Source: Brachyspira intermedia PWS/A (GTDB lineage Bacteria > Spirochaetota > Brachyspiria > Brachyspirales > Brachyspiraceae). Taken from it: a stretch of 64,000 nucleotides of DNA. Under the pieces are notes generated by a model. That model was not told the DNA's origin. It searched no databases and was given only the letters and a program-made list of their open reading frames with translations. The position numbers were made by a program, and so were the translations under genes. Below are positions 25,770 to 35,292 of this stretch, in pieces (within the stretch, counting starts at the first letter, position 1; every line of letters starts with the position of its first letter). The DNA is taken from assembly GCF_000223215.1 (NCBI RefSeq), contig NC_017243.1, positions 2,976,001 to 3,040,000 on the forward strand, in the 5' to 3' direction.

Positions 25770-26594
25770 TTATTGAACAGATTTTGTATAAGTATATTTA
25801 TCTAATGTATTTAAATTAATATATGTATAAGTCTCACCTACAACTTTTCCATTTTCTACTACAGGAGAATTATATGATTTAATAGGAGTATAATTAAATG
25901 TTAAATTTCCCTCACTATCAATTACAAGTCCCTCTGAATAAACTACAGGATCTGTATATATAGCTGTTGCTCCTGTGCCATTAACTTTAAACCAAGAAGT
26001 AGGTATACTTAGTCTTGAATTTACATTTTCACCTTGCTGATCATAAATAAGAGAGTATGATATTAATGTTTTATCAATTACTAACTTATGTGTTCTAAAT
26101 GTACTAGCTGATACTGCTTCTTCTACATACTCCCAAGTACCCTCGCATTGACTAGAAACACCTCTTCCCTGAATAGTTCTATTATCAATAAAGCCGTTTA
26201 TCACTTTAGTTCCATCTGTTATATACAGATATGCAGCATCTGATGTATCATATATCTTTATATATCCCTTATAAGAATCAGCATAAACTAATAATATATT
26301 ATTATAGTTAACAGATTTGTATATATTGGATTTGTCAAATGAAACAGCAGCTGAATTATTATCATATTTCAAACCTGATATTCCTCCATCTTTGATTGTA
26401 ACATCATAGGTATTACCATCAGCACTATAAAATTTCCAAGCAGTTCCATCATAGCTAGATGGCATACCTGAAGCAACATATTTATCTTCTGTTGGAGGAT
26501 TAGTAGTATCATCGTTACTTGGCTCTGTAGATGGGTTACTACAACTTATCGCAAATATAAATAATAATAAAAACATGTAAATTTTAGTTTTCAT
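25770..26594 (-). CDS. Lipoprotein of unknown function
   Basis: The 274-residue lipoprotein has signal MKTKIYMFLLLFIFAISC, then a Ser/Thr/Pro/Asp linker (NPSTEPSNDDTTNPPTED) and a strand-rich domain with paired phrases (YDGTAWKFYSADGNTYDV, GTWEYVEEAVSASTFRTHK) that look like two copies of a lipocalin-like or beta-sandwich unit. No catalytic motif is visible and no family is recognised. It stands alone, bracketed by imperfect direct repeats, and may be a mobile or duplicated surface-protein cassette. Confidence 0.7.
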   Translation of the reverse strand: MKTKIYMFLLLFIFAISCSNPSTEPSNDDTTNPPTEDKYVASGMPSSYDGTAWKFYSADGNTYDVTIKDGGISGLKYDNNSAAVSFDKSNIYKSVNYNNILLVYADSYKGYIKIYDTSDAAYLYITDGTKVINGFIDNRTIQGRGVSSQCEGTWEYVEEAVSASTFRTHKLVIDKTLISYSLIYDQQGENVNSRLSIPTSWFKVNGTGATAIYTDPVVYSEGLVIDSEGNLTFNYTPIKSYNSPVVENGKVVGETYTYINLNTLDKYTYTKSVQ

Positions 26595-26769
26595 AATAAA
26601 TCCTTTAAATAAATTATATCTTTTAATCAGTATAATACAAAAAATCCAAAAAACAATATGACAAATTGTAAATATAAAAATTATTTGACATTTTTAGTTT
26701 TTCTGCTTTTATTTTACAAATTAATGATAATTCCTTATGCCAATAATAATATTCTTTTTTATTTAAGTA

Positions 26770-26870
26770 ATAATTAAAAAATTAAAATTCTATTCTTAAA
26801 AAGAAATATTCATTTTATATATCTACAACTTTTGTACATTTTAAGCATTCGGTCAAAAATTAAAAATACA
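26770..26870. repeat. Imperfect direct repeat, copy upstream of the 25770 lipoprotein gene
   Basis: This aligns with 25545-25630 over about 80 bp (TTAAAATTCTATTCTTAAAA, ATATTCATTTTATATAT, CTTTTGTACATTTTAA, ATTCGGTCAAAA). The remaining sequence between 26595 and 26964 is plain A+T-rich DNA. Confidence 0.45.
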
Positions 26871-26964
26871 CTAAAAACACTTGAAAAAAGTTAGATTATT
26901 CTTGCAATTCTAATATATAAAATAATTCAAATTACATTATAGCATATAGAATAAAAAAACAAAT

Positions 26965-27286
26965 TATATACTAAAAATTTTTAAGTTTGTCAAAATTAGT
27001 TTTTATATTGTTATTATTTTCGGGGACTAGTCCCACGCTGTGCGTGCCTTCGGCAACCCCTACTTCTTTTGCCGACGCTATGCGTGCCGTAGGCAAGGCA
27101 CCTACTCGGTGGTGACCCATACGAAGTACGCATACAGCGAGAAGCAAAAGGACTGAATTTTTGACACAAATCTTGGTTTTACCTTATATTTCAAACAAAA
27201 CTTAATAATATTTTATACTATTAATAAACAAAAATTACATTTACAAAAAAGTAAAAATTGACAAAATATAATTGTTTAGGTATATA
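26965..27286 (-). mobile_element. MITE-like element, copy 5 (X left, Y right)
   Basis: The X end (TATATAC at 26965 to TTTGTCAA) and Y end (TTGACA 27258-27263, 17 bp, TATATA 27281-27286) are intact. The interior holds GCTGTGCGTGCCTTCGGCAA and related GC-rich inverted words. The Y end makes a consensus promoter facing the decayed outer-membrane protein gene at 27349. Confidence 0.75.
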
Positions 27287-27348
27287 TAGTTTATTTTTTA
27301 TGCCTATGATTTTATATATACATATAGATTATTTTAGGAGAAAATAAA

Positions 27349-27963
27349 ATGAAAAATTAATTATAATAATAAGTATATTAGTCATTAGCTTAAGCAGCGG
27401 ATTAATGGCTAAAACAGGATTTAGTTTCGTATTAATAGTACCTATTGGAGCAAGTTTTGCAGAAATGATGATTCTATAATAAAATCTGATGTTGGTTTTG
27501 AATTTGGCATGCTTATTATTTAGGATTTGAATATTTATCATTCGGTTTAGACTTGGGATATAGCAGAGATGTATTTGCATTCAAATCTGCAATTGATGAA
27601 AAGTCTAAAGGCGGGGTAACTTTTGACAACTTAATGATAGGTATATTACCTAGAATAGATGTTTGATTTGTATCTATAGGTATAGGGCTGATGTAAAAAT
27701 ACCTTTAGCAGGAAGCAGGTATTTTAGAGAAAGTAGCGGAGGATATACTTCTCAAGGATATGATTATAAAAAACTTAAAAATACTTTTAAAAATCCTTAT
27801 ATCCCTTATGTAAAAGATCGCTGTTGATTTCTTATTGCCTTATAATATAGTTTTAGGAGCTTATTTCTCTTATGATATACATTTAGTTGAAACTAAAGAC
27901 CCTACTCTTCATGTTAAATCTTCAGCTTTTGATTTGGGTGCCAAAGTTGGTTTAAGATTCTAA
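27349..27963 (+). pseudogene. Decayed copy of the adjacent small beta-barrel protein gene
   Basis: An AGGAG ribosome site and ATG 27349 open a reading frame stopped at codon 4 (TAA) by a short A-run. Allowing several one-base shifts, the translation follows the intact gene at 28107-28748: signal ending SGLMAKTGF, DVGFEFG, LDLGYSRDVFAF, LMIGILPRIDV, NPYIPYVK, LGAYFSYDI and the final LGAKVGLRF. At least four indels plus an internal TGA (27664-27666) are needed, so this is real decay and not one base-call error. A terminator follows. Confidence 0.8.
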
Positions 27964-27994
27964 TCAAAATTTAATTAATAAAAATAATATTTGG

Positions 27995-28030
27995 GGAATG
28001 CATATTCAATAATATGTATTCCTTTTTTTA
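27995..28030 (+). terminator. Terminator of the decayed barrel-protein gene
   Basis: GGAATGCATATT and AATATGTATTCC pair around CAAT, followed by seven T. It is still well preserved. Confidence 0.85.
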
Positions 28031-28106
28031 TAGTAGTTTTTTATTATAAGTATATTATAGATATTGTCGAATATATAAGGCAATAAAATATAAAGGACTA
28101 TAAAAA

Positions 28107-28748
28107 ATGAAAAAAATAATAACAATTGCATGCTTATTAATAATTGCATTAAGCGGAAATTTGATGGCTAAAACAGGATTCGAAGTAAATGTTCTATTTC
28201 CTTTTGGAGTAAGTTTAGGAACATATACAGGAACAGATGCTTCTAAATATACCAAAGCTGATGCTGGTTTTGAATTTGGTATTCATGTTATACCTGGATA
28301 TTATTTCGGAATAAGTAATATAGCTTTAGGAATAGGTCTTGATATAGGTTATCAAAAAGATGTATTTGCTTTCGGATTAAAAGGAGAAAAAGGAAGATAC
28401 GGTGCTTCTTTTGACAGTTTCAATCTTGGTTTAATGCCTAGAATAGATTTAGCTTTCATATCTATAGGTGTAGGCGGAGGATTCAAATTCCCTATAGCAG
28501 GACTTATGTATGATAAAAGAGGTTCAAACGGAATAGCTCAGGCTAGTATGTATGATACAAAAACTATATATAGAGAATTTAATAAACCTTTTATACCTTA
28601 TGTAAAAGTTACTCTTGATTTTATTTTACCGCTTAATTTAACTGCTGGTATTTATATTTCTTATGATATACCATTTATGGAAAGTAAAACTTATGACTTT
28701 AAATTATCAAGTGTTGATTTAGGTGCTCAACTTGGTATAAGATTCTAA
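28107..28748 (+). CDS. Small outer-membrane beta-barrel protein
   Basis: This 213-residue protein has signal peptide KKIITIACLLIIALSGNLMA, then alternating amphipathic strands rich in Gly and aromatic residues (IALGIGLDIGYQKDVFAF, LDFILPLNLTAGIYISYD) ending in a C-terminal Phe (LGAQLGIRF), the usual barrel-assembly signal. Size suggests an 8-stranded barrel. It is probably surface-exposed; function unknown. The immediately upstream gene is its decayed paralogue, each with its own terminator, indicating a tandem duplication. Confidence 0.75.
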   Translation: MKKIITIACLLIIALSGNLMAKTGFEVNVLFPFGVSLGTYTGTDASKYTKADAGFEFGIHVIPGYYFGISNIALGIGLDIGYQKDVFAFGLKGEKGRYGASFDSFNLGLMPRIDLAFISIGVGGGFKFPIAGLMYDKRGSNGIAQASMYDTKTIYREFNKPFIPYVKVTLDFILPLNLTAGIYISYDIPFMESKTYDFKLSSVDLGAQLGIRF

Positions 28749-28775
28749 TATTTTATTTATTGAATTTAGTTAGTA

Positions 28776-28809
28776 AAAAGGGTGCATATAAATAATGCAT
28801 CCTTTTTTA
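28776..28809 (+). terminator. Terminator of the barrel-protein gene
   Basis: AAGGGTGCAT and ATGCATCCTT pair around ATAAATA and are followed by a T-run. Confidence 0.85.
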
Positions 28810-28834
28810 TGTCATTATTTTTTTATTTTAATTT

Positions 28835-29041
28835 CACTCCCCACCCTTTAGGTTTATAGACTTAATTTTCAATTTGAATTTAATTTTTCTTCAATGCCTA
28901 ATTAGAATTTTTTAGCTGCCCACCCAAGTTTTTTTTAAATTTATTATTTTACTCAGCGCACGAAAAGCTAAATTAAAAATATAGTATTATGTGTAATTTA
29001 ATTTTTTTTATATTAACAATTTTGTTCACCGTGCGTTAAAA
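28835..29041 (-). repeat. Modular palindromic repeat (left half form)
   Basis: TCACTCCCCACCCT (28835), GCTGCCCACCCAAGT (near 28916), CAGCGCACGAA (28954) and TTCACCGTGCGTTAA (29024-29039), in the same module order as other copies, between convergent genes. Confidence 0.75.
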
Positions 29042-29084
29042 TATAAAAATTATATTTTTAATAAATAAGATAAAGCAAAAATAA

Positions 29085-29115
29085 AGGGCTTAAGTATTAT
29101 AACTCAAGCCCTTTT
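29085..29115 (-). terminator. Terminator of the RND efflux operon
   Basis: GGGCTTAAGT and ACTCAAGCCC form a stem with T-rich flanks, about 25 bases after the RND transporter stop on the minus strand. Confidence 0.8.
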
Positions 29116-29138
29116 ATTATTATATTTATGTTTATATA

Positions 29139-32100
29139 TTATTTACCTGGAGTACTCAAAGCATCATTAATACTAGTTTCAACACTAGCTATATCTTTAG
29201 CATCATAGTCTTTAAGAGGTATTCTATTTCTAATAGCCGCATAAACAGTAGGAACTATAACAAGAGTAAACATAGTAGAAACTGTTAAACCTCCAAGAAC
29301 CGCTAATGATAAAGGCTGATACATCTCATTACCTTCTCCGCTGGATAAAGCCATAGGAAGAAGTCCTAATATTGTTGTAAGAGAAGTCATAAGTACTGGT
29401 CTTAATCTTCTAGGACCAGCAATCAAAGCTGCTTTATCACCATTAATTTTCTTTTCATGCATAAGCTGATTCATATAGTCTATCAGTACAATACCATTAT
29501 TAACTACAATACCTATAAGAACTATAACTCCTATACCGCTGTATACACTTAAAGTCTGTCCTGTAACAAGCAGCAAGAAAAGAGAACCAGCAAATCCAAA
29601 AGGTATAGCAAGAGCAATAACGAAAGGAGCTATATAAGATTCAAACTGACTTGCCATAATAGCATAAACTAATACTAAAGCCAAGAATAAAGCCTGTATA
29701 AGCTGTCCGAATGCTTCTTGCATGTCCTCATAATCTCCTGAATAAACTATAGTAAATCCTGAAGGTATGAAAACTTTTTGATTGATAGCAGCCTGTACAT
29801 CATTCATTATCTGATTCATAGGTCTTCCATAACCTGAAGCAGTAATAGAAGTAATTCTGCTGTCATTTTTTCTTGTTATTTCTGTAGGAGCAAAATTCTT
29901 ATCTACACTAGCAACAGCTGATATAGGAACCATACCGCTTGGAGTTGGTATAAGCATTCTTTTTACATCTTCTATGTTTATTCTGTCTCTTTCATTAAGT
30001 CTTACTATAACATCAATATCAGTAACATCTGAATTGTCAGGAGTCATTCTTGTAGCAGTAGTACCTCCGAAACTTGTTTTAATAGAATTAGCAACAGTAT
30101 TTATATTAAGTCCCATCTTTGAAGCTAAATCTCTGTTAATAACAACATTAAGTTCAGGACTAGCATCACTTTTTTTAAGACGAACATCTCTAAGTCCTGG
30201 AACATCTTGTAAAGCTGCCATTACATTATTAGCTAATTCTCTAGCTCTAACTAAATCTTCACCAACTATATCTATATCTATACCGCTTGAATCACTGTTT
30301 CCGCCGCCTCTCATACTAGTTACAGAGTCAACATTGATAGTAGCAGGATAACTTGCTAATCTTTTTCTTACAAGCTCAACATATTCTTCTGTTTCTTTAG
30401 TTCTTCCATCTGATTTATCTATAAGTTTTGCTCTTATCTGTCCTTTATTGGCATCAGAACCAGATCTAGCTCTTGATTGTATTCTGCTTAAATCCTTTCC
30501 TATAACATCTTCCATATCTTTTCTCATTCTGTCAATGAAAGCACCTGTCTGTTCTTTTCTAGTACCAACAGGCATAGTAATACTTGCCATTAACTGACCT
30601 TCATCAGATTCAGGGAATCCTTCTTTACCTATCAACATCAATCCTACAATGATAACGGCAAATACTATAGTTATAACAGGAATTAATACTCTGTTTTTAT
30701 GATGAACAGAAAAAGTTAATACTTTTTCATATATATAATTAACTTTAGAGTGGAAATATTTATCAAAGAAATTTTCAAACTTAGATAAGAATTTAGATTT
30801 TTTAGTAGTTACAAGTCTGGCACCAAGCATAGGAACAACTGTCAAAGCAACAGCTAAAGAAGCTATCATAGAAACAGTAACTGTAATACATAAATCTCTG
30901 AACATCTGTCCAGTTTGACCTTCAACAAAAAGGAAAGGTAAAAATACTGCTATTGTAGTAAGAGTAGAAGCAGATATCGCAAGTGCCACTGTGGAAGTAC
31001 CGTCTATAGCAGATGAATATTTACCATAACCATTATTCCTATAGAAGAATATATTTTCAAGTACAACAATAGAGTTATCAACCATCATACCAATACCAAG
31101 TACAAGTCCTGAAAGTGATATGATATTCAAAGTAGTTCCGAAGAAATACATCAAAGTAAATGTAACAATTATAGACATAGGAATGGATATTGCTATTATA
31201 AGTACAGTTCTTACATTCCATAAATATATCATAAGAATAATAACAGCAAATAAACCTCCCTGCCAAGCAGTATCAAGAACCCCTTTTATTGCATTATTAA
31301 CGTTATCAGCACTATTGAATAATACCTCATATTTGATACCTTCAGGTAAATTAAGAGAGTCTAACCTTTTCTTTATAGCATCAGAAACAGCAACAGTATT
31401 TGCACCGGATTCTTTGTTTATAGAAACGTTAACGGCAGGAGTACCATTTACTTTCATTACATCGCCGTCTTCATCATAACCTTCATAAATTGTAGCTAAT
31501 TCTCTAAGTCTTATAGGAGTGCTGTTTGTTTTTAATGCCACAACAACATTTCCTATATCATTAACAGTTTTAAACTCACCTGTAGTTCTTAAAGTATATT
31601 TATAAACCCCTTCATAAGTTTCACCGCCTGATATATTTTGATTCTCCATAGCCAATGTACTTACTATAGTATTAATATCAAGACCGTAAGCCTGAAGTCT
31701 GTTCATATCAACATCAACTTTAATCTGAGTTTTAAGTCCTCCTCTAATCTCAGCCATAGCAACACCGCCAACCTGTTCTATACTAGTTAATATCTGATTA
31801 TCAACTAAATTGTATAAAGCAGATAAGTTATCTGTACCATAGAAAGATATTTCCATAACTGGAATATTGTCTGTAGAGAATTTATAAACTGCAGGGCTTT
31901 CAGCATCGTCAGGCAAAGATTTTCTTATTCTGTCTATAGCCTCTCTAATATCTGCAGTAGCAGAAGCCAAATCACTTCCCCAGTTAAATTCTATAAAAAC
32001 TCTTGATTCTTCCTCTTCTGAAGATGAGCTTACCTCTTTAATATTGTTAACTGAAGAAACAGCTGATTCTATGATCCTAGAAACAGATTTTTCTACCTCT

Positions 32101-32273
32101 TCAGGACCAGCATTATCATAAGTTGTCCTAATACTAATAAAAGGCAATTCCATGTCAGGCAAAAAGTCGACAGGAAGCCTTGAAAGACTAACAGCACCAA
32201 GTATAACAACAGCAACTATACCCATAAAAACGGCTACGGGTCTTTTTACTATTAATTCAATAAAACTTCTCAT
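29139..32273 (-). CDS. RND (HAE1-type) multidrug efflux transporter
   Basis: The 1044-residue inner-membrane protein has 12 membrane spans and two large periplasmic loops; it starts RSFIELIVKRPVAVFMGIVA and shows the duplicated RND signatures (VDFLPDMELPFISIRTTYD; GIGVIVLIGIVVNNGIVLID). Membrane segment 4 reads GIGMMVDNSIVVLENI, so one of the two adjacent acidic residues of AcrB is Asn, as in several other HAE1 pumps. It would export drugs, detergents or lipids by proton antiport. It is the last gene of an operon in the order TolC, adaptor, pump. Confidence 0.93.
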   Translation of the reverse strand: MRSFIELIVKRPVAVFMGIVAVVILGAVSLSRLPVDFLPDMELPFISIRTTYDNAGPEEVEKSVSRIIESAVSSVNNIKEVSSSSEEEESRVFIEFNWGSDLASATADIREAIDRIRKSLPDDAESPAVYKFSTDNIPVMEISFYGTDNLSALYNLVDNQILTSIEQVGGVAMAEIRGGLKTQIKVDVDMNRLQAYGLDINTIVSTLAMENQNISGGETYEGVYKYTLRTTGEFKTVNDIGNVVVALKTNSTPIRLRELATIYEGYDEDGDVMKVNGTPAVNVSINKESGANTVAVSDAIKKRLDSLNLPEGIKYEVLFNSADNVNNAIKGVLDTAWQGGLFAVIILMIYLWNVRTVLIIAISIPMSIIVTFTLMYFFGTTLNIISLSGLVLGIGMMVDNSIVVLENIFFYRNNGYGKYSSAIDGTSTVALAISASTLTTIAVFLPFLFVEGQTGQMFRDLCITVTVSMIASLAVALTVVPMLGARLVTTKKSKFLSKFENFFDKYFHSKVNYIYEKVLTFSVHHKNRVLIPVITIVFAVIIVGLMLIGKEGFPESDEGQLMASITMPVGTRKEQTGAFIDRMRKDMEDVIGKDLSRIQSRARSGSDANKGQIRAKLIDKSDGRTKETEEYVELVRKRLASYPATINVDSVTSMRGGGNSDSSGIDIDIVGEDLVRARELANNVMAALQDVPGLRDVRLKKSDASPELNVVINRDLASKMGLNINTVANSIKTSFGGTTATRMTPDNSDVTDIDVIVRLNERDRINIEDVKRMLIPTPSGMVPISAVASVDKNFAPTEITRKNDSRITSITASGYGRPMNQIMNDVQAAINQKVFIPSGFTIVYSGDYEDMQEAFGQLIQALFLALVLVYAIMASQFESYIAPFVIALAIPFGFAGSLFLLLVTGQTLSVYSGIGVIVLIGIVVNNGIVLIDYMNQLMHEKKINGDKAALIAGPRRLRPVLMTSLTTILGLLPMALSSGEGNEMYQPLSLAVLGGLTVSTMFTLVIVPTVYAAIRNRIPLKDYDAKDIASVETSINDALSTPGK

Positions 32274-32317
32274 AATCGCTCCTTATCTAATTTTAACTAT
32301 AATCATAATAAGAAAAA

Positions 32318-33577
32318 TCAACCTCCAATTGAATATATAGCATCATCATTAGAAGTATTTGTTTCAGTTTGTTTTGGTTTTTCTACAGTAGTTGTTGTAT
32401 TAGGTTTTGTAGTAGCAGCTGGAGTATTGTTTCTTACTGTAGCAGCTGGTTTTGTAGTAGTAGCTGGTTTTTGAGTTGCTGTATTATTTTTTACAGTAGT
32501 ATTTGTATTTGCTGCTGGTTTTGTTGCAGACTGCTGTGCTTTTTGAGTATTATTATTGTTGTTATTTATTATATTAGTATCAGCTGAAGCAACTGCTGTA
32601 GGAGGAGTAATATATTCTAAAATAGTAGGGTCATTTTCTATTCTATTAACTAATGAACCGTTTTTCAAGAATTCACGTCCGAACATTACAACCTCTTCTC
32701 CCTCTTCAAGTCCGCCACTTAAAGCCACTTTATCTTTAGAAGTGAATAATACATTAACTTCTCTCGTATATGCTCTGTATTTTACATTGGTAGAATTTGC
32801 TGCCTGAACTTCTGATGGAGGGTTATTTGAATTATCTTCTTTAACAACATATATATAATTCTTACCTAAATCATCACTGAACATAGCACTGTTTGGTATT
32901 ACAAATACATTATCAGCAGAATTCAAAAGTATTGATACATCTGAAAACATTCCAGGTAATAAAAGTCTTTCTTTATTATCTATTAAAGCTTTTACCATTA
33001 AAGTACGAGTTGAAGGATTAACAGCATAATCTCTTTTAGTGATAGTAGCTTCTATTTCTTTATTAGGAGCTGAAGGAACTCTTATAATTACTTTTTGTCC
33101 CAATTCTATTCCAGCAATAGAACGTTCAGGAACTTGTATTTCTACTTCTAATTGGCTAATATCAGCAACATTTGCTATAGGAGTAGAAGCAGCTATTGAG
33201 GCACCTACTGCCATATATGTAGTTGTAACATAACCAGCAATAGGAGTTCTTGCCGGAGCATAAGCATAATTTGCACCTATTACAAATCTGTCTATCAATG
33301 CTATTGTATCACCTTTATTAACGAAACTTCCTTCATATTTTAATATATTAGCGATTTTTCCTGGTACATCAGATGATATTTCTACCTCTTTAATGGCTTT
33401 AATCTCAGCTGATAAATCAAGATATTCCTCTAAAGGCTGTTTTATAGGTGCAGCCACCAATACACTTATAGGATTTTCTTTTCTCTTCAAATCTACTGCT
33501 CCCTTCTTACAAGAAACAGATAAAATAGATAAAATTAAAACGATTGATAATATTATAATACTTATTCTTCTCATCAT
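32318..33577 (-). CDS. RND efflux adaptor (membrane fusion protein), lipid-anchored
   Basis: This 419-residue lipoprotein (signal ending SILSVSC) has the membrane-fusion architecture: flanking beta-barrel and lipoyl halves (KEVEISSDVPGKIANIL; YAPARTPIAGYVTTTYMAVG) with a very short hairpin, then PGMFSDVSILLNSADNVFVIP. The C-terminal 90 or so residues are a Thr/Ala/Pro/Asn/Lys-rich tail (PATTTKPAATVRNNTPAATT) unlikely to fold, perhaps spanning periplasm or contacting peptidoglycan. It bridges the pump and the TolC-like channel encoded on either side. Confidence 0.9.
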   Translation of the reverse strand: MMRRISIIILSIVLILSILSVSCKKGAVDLKRKENPISVLVAAPIKQPLEEYLDLSAEIKAIKEVEISSDVPGKIANILKYEGSFVNKGDTIALIDRFVIGANYAYAPARTPIAGYVTTTYMAVGASIAASTPIANVADISQLEVEIQVPERSIAGIELGQKVIIRVPSAPNKEIEATITKRDYAVNPSTRTLMVKALIDNKERLLLPGMFSDVSILLNSADNVFVIPNSAMFSDDLGKNYIYVVKEDNSNNPPSEVQAANSTNVKYRAYTREVNVLFTSKDKVALSGGLEEGEEVVMFGREFLKNGSLVNRIENDPTILEYITPPTAVASADTNIINNNNNNTQKAQQSATKPAANTNTTVKNNTATQKPATTTKPAATVRNNTPAATTKPNTTTTVEKPKQTETNTSNDDAIYSIGG

Positions 33578-33584
33578 AATCTCC

Positions 33585-34961
33585 TTAAGCTCCCAAAAGT
33601 TTTAGTATTTGTAAAGTGCTTGAAAAATAATCATATATAGCCTGTAAATATGCAAGCTGGGCATTCAAATATGTTATTTCGGCATCATTAAGTTCAAGTG
33701 TTGATATTGTACCGCCTCGATACTGTCTTTGAGCCATTTGTAAAGCATAAGCTGCTGTTCTAGCATTTTCTGCCTGTGATTGTAAATTCACAGCCTGAGA
33801 TCTTGCGGTAGAAATCAAATCTCGGCTGTTTATCTCTATAGTATCTCTTAACTCATCATAGCTTACTTCCATTTGCTTTATGCTAAGTTCAATTTCTTCT
33901 GCCCCTTTTGCTGTAGAAGAAAATGGTAAAAGAGAGTCAAGACTATAATTAAGAGAAAAACCTACTCCCCAATTAAATTCACCTTGTCTATTTTTCTTAA
34001 ATGTACCATTCTCCATTTTTATTTTATCTACAGTAGTAATACCTACATTAGCATTTGCTGATAAAGTTGGCCATAAGTAACTTCTTGCTACTTTCCTATT
34101 ATACTCTAACATCTCTAAATTACTAGCCATATTTTTTAATTCTATATTATTATTCATTATAACAGTAAGCAAATCATCATAAGACATATCCGGTAATGCT
34201 ATATTAGTAGCATCCAATATATTTCCTACTAAATCTACTTCATCAGCAATATTAGTTAATCCTATCTGTCTAATAAATGTTAATTTCAAACTTTGATATT
34301 GATTACTTAAAGTTATAACTTGAGGTTTTGTAGTTTCATATTGTACTTTAGCATTCAAATATTCATACTCTGAAACCTGTCCATTTCTATACTTTATATA
34401 TGATTCTCTCATTCTATTACTATAATTAAGCTGCTGCTGTAAATATACTCTGTAATTTTCCTGAGCCACAAATGTATTATAAAAATTTAATTTTGTATTG
34501 AGATCCACATTGAGTCTTTCATCATAATATGTATCTTTTTTCATTTTTAAATTAACATCTCTTGCCCTATCTGTGTTCCAGTTTCTAAATCCTGTAAATA
34601 ATGTTTTGGATAAAGTAGCAGAAGCTGACCAAGTATCAGGACTGGAATAGACACCTGTATTTATATCGTTAACTGAATATTCTTTGGATTCAGCTAAATT
34701 CAATCCTCCGCTTATACTTAAAGAAGGCATAAATAAATCAGAAAAAGAAGCATCTTTTTGAACCTGTGCTATTCTTACATCATATTCCGCCTGTTTTAAT
34801 GTTTTACTAGCATCAAAAGCCATCATCAAAGCATCTTCCAAAGTTATAGAGATTTTTTTTACCTCTGGGGCTTCATTAGATGCTATATTATCAGTTAAAT
34901 CTTGAGAATATAAAGAGATACTCAATATTAAAATCAAAACCAGAGTAACATAAAATTTCAC
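33585..34961 (-). CDS. TolC-like outer membrane efflux channel
   Basis: The 458-residue protein has a signal peptide (KFYVTLVLILILSISLYSQ) and two outer-membrane-efflux repeats with long helices (LEDALMMAFDASKTLKQAEYD in part; QMAQRQYRGGTISTLELNDAE). It forms the trimeric exit duct for the adaptor and RND pump encoded downstream with spacings of 7 and 44 bases. The start is GTG at 34961 preceded by AGGAG. Confidence 0.9.
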   Translation of the reverse strand: MKFYVTLVLILILSISLYSQDLTDNIASNEAPEVKKISITLEDALMMAFDASKTLKQAEYDVRIAQVQKDASFSDLFMPSLSISGGLNLAESKEYSVNDINTGVYSSPDTWSASATLSKTLFTGFRNWNTDRARDVNLKMKKDTYYDERLNVDLNTKLNFYNTFVAQENYRVYLQQQLNYSNRMRESYIKYRNGQVSEYEYLNAKVQYETTKPQVITLSNQYQSLKLTFIRQIGLTNIADEVDLVGNILDATNIALPDMSYDDLLTVIMNNNIELKNMASNLEMLEYNRKVARSYLWPTLSANANVGITTVDKIKMENGTFKKNRQGEFNWGVGFSLNYSLDSLLPFSSTAKGAEEIELSIKQMEVSYDELRDTIEINSRDLISTARSQAVNLQSQAENARTAAYALQMAQRQYRGGTISTLELNDAEITYLNAQLAYLQAIYDYFSSTLQILKLLGA

Positions 34962-35292
34962 CGACCGCTCCTAATATCAATTTATCATATTATGAAGTTT
35001 AATAATTATAAATTTTTATATTATAAACTTAGAATAGAAAATATCAAGTTACTATATAGCATATTATATATAAACTTTGTATTATTAGACGAATAAATTC
35101 AAAAATAGTTCCCCTGATATCTTTATAAATTTATAATAAATAAATTATAAATTTCGTAAACTATATTTACAATGCTTTTATTTATATTTTTTCTCAATAA
35201 ATAAGAAATATAAATAAATAATAATAAAACAATAAATCATTTTATACATATAATACAAATTTGATAATAACATGTTCATTTTTATGATTTTT
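34962..35292. other. Gene-free A+T-rich spacer upstream of the efflux operon
   Basis: Nothing beyond A+T-rich DNA is seen; the efflux operon promoter must lie here but no convincing hexamer pair stands out, and no repressor gene is adjacent. Confidence 0.4.
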
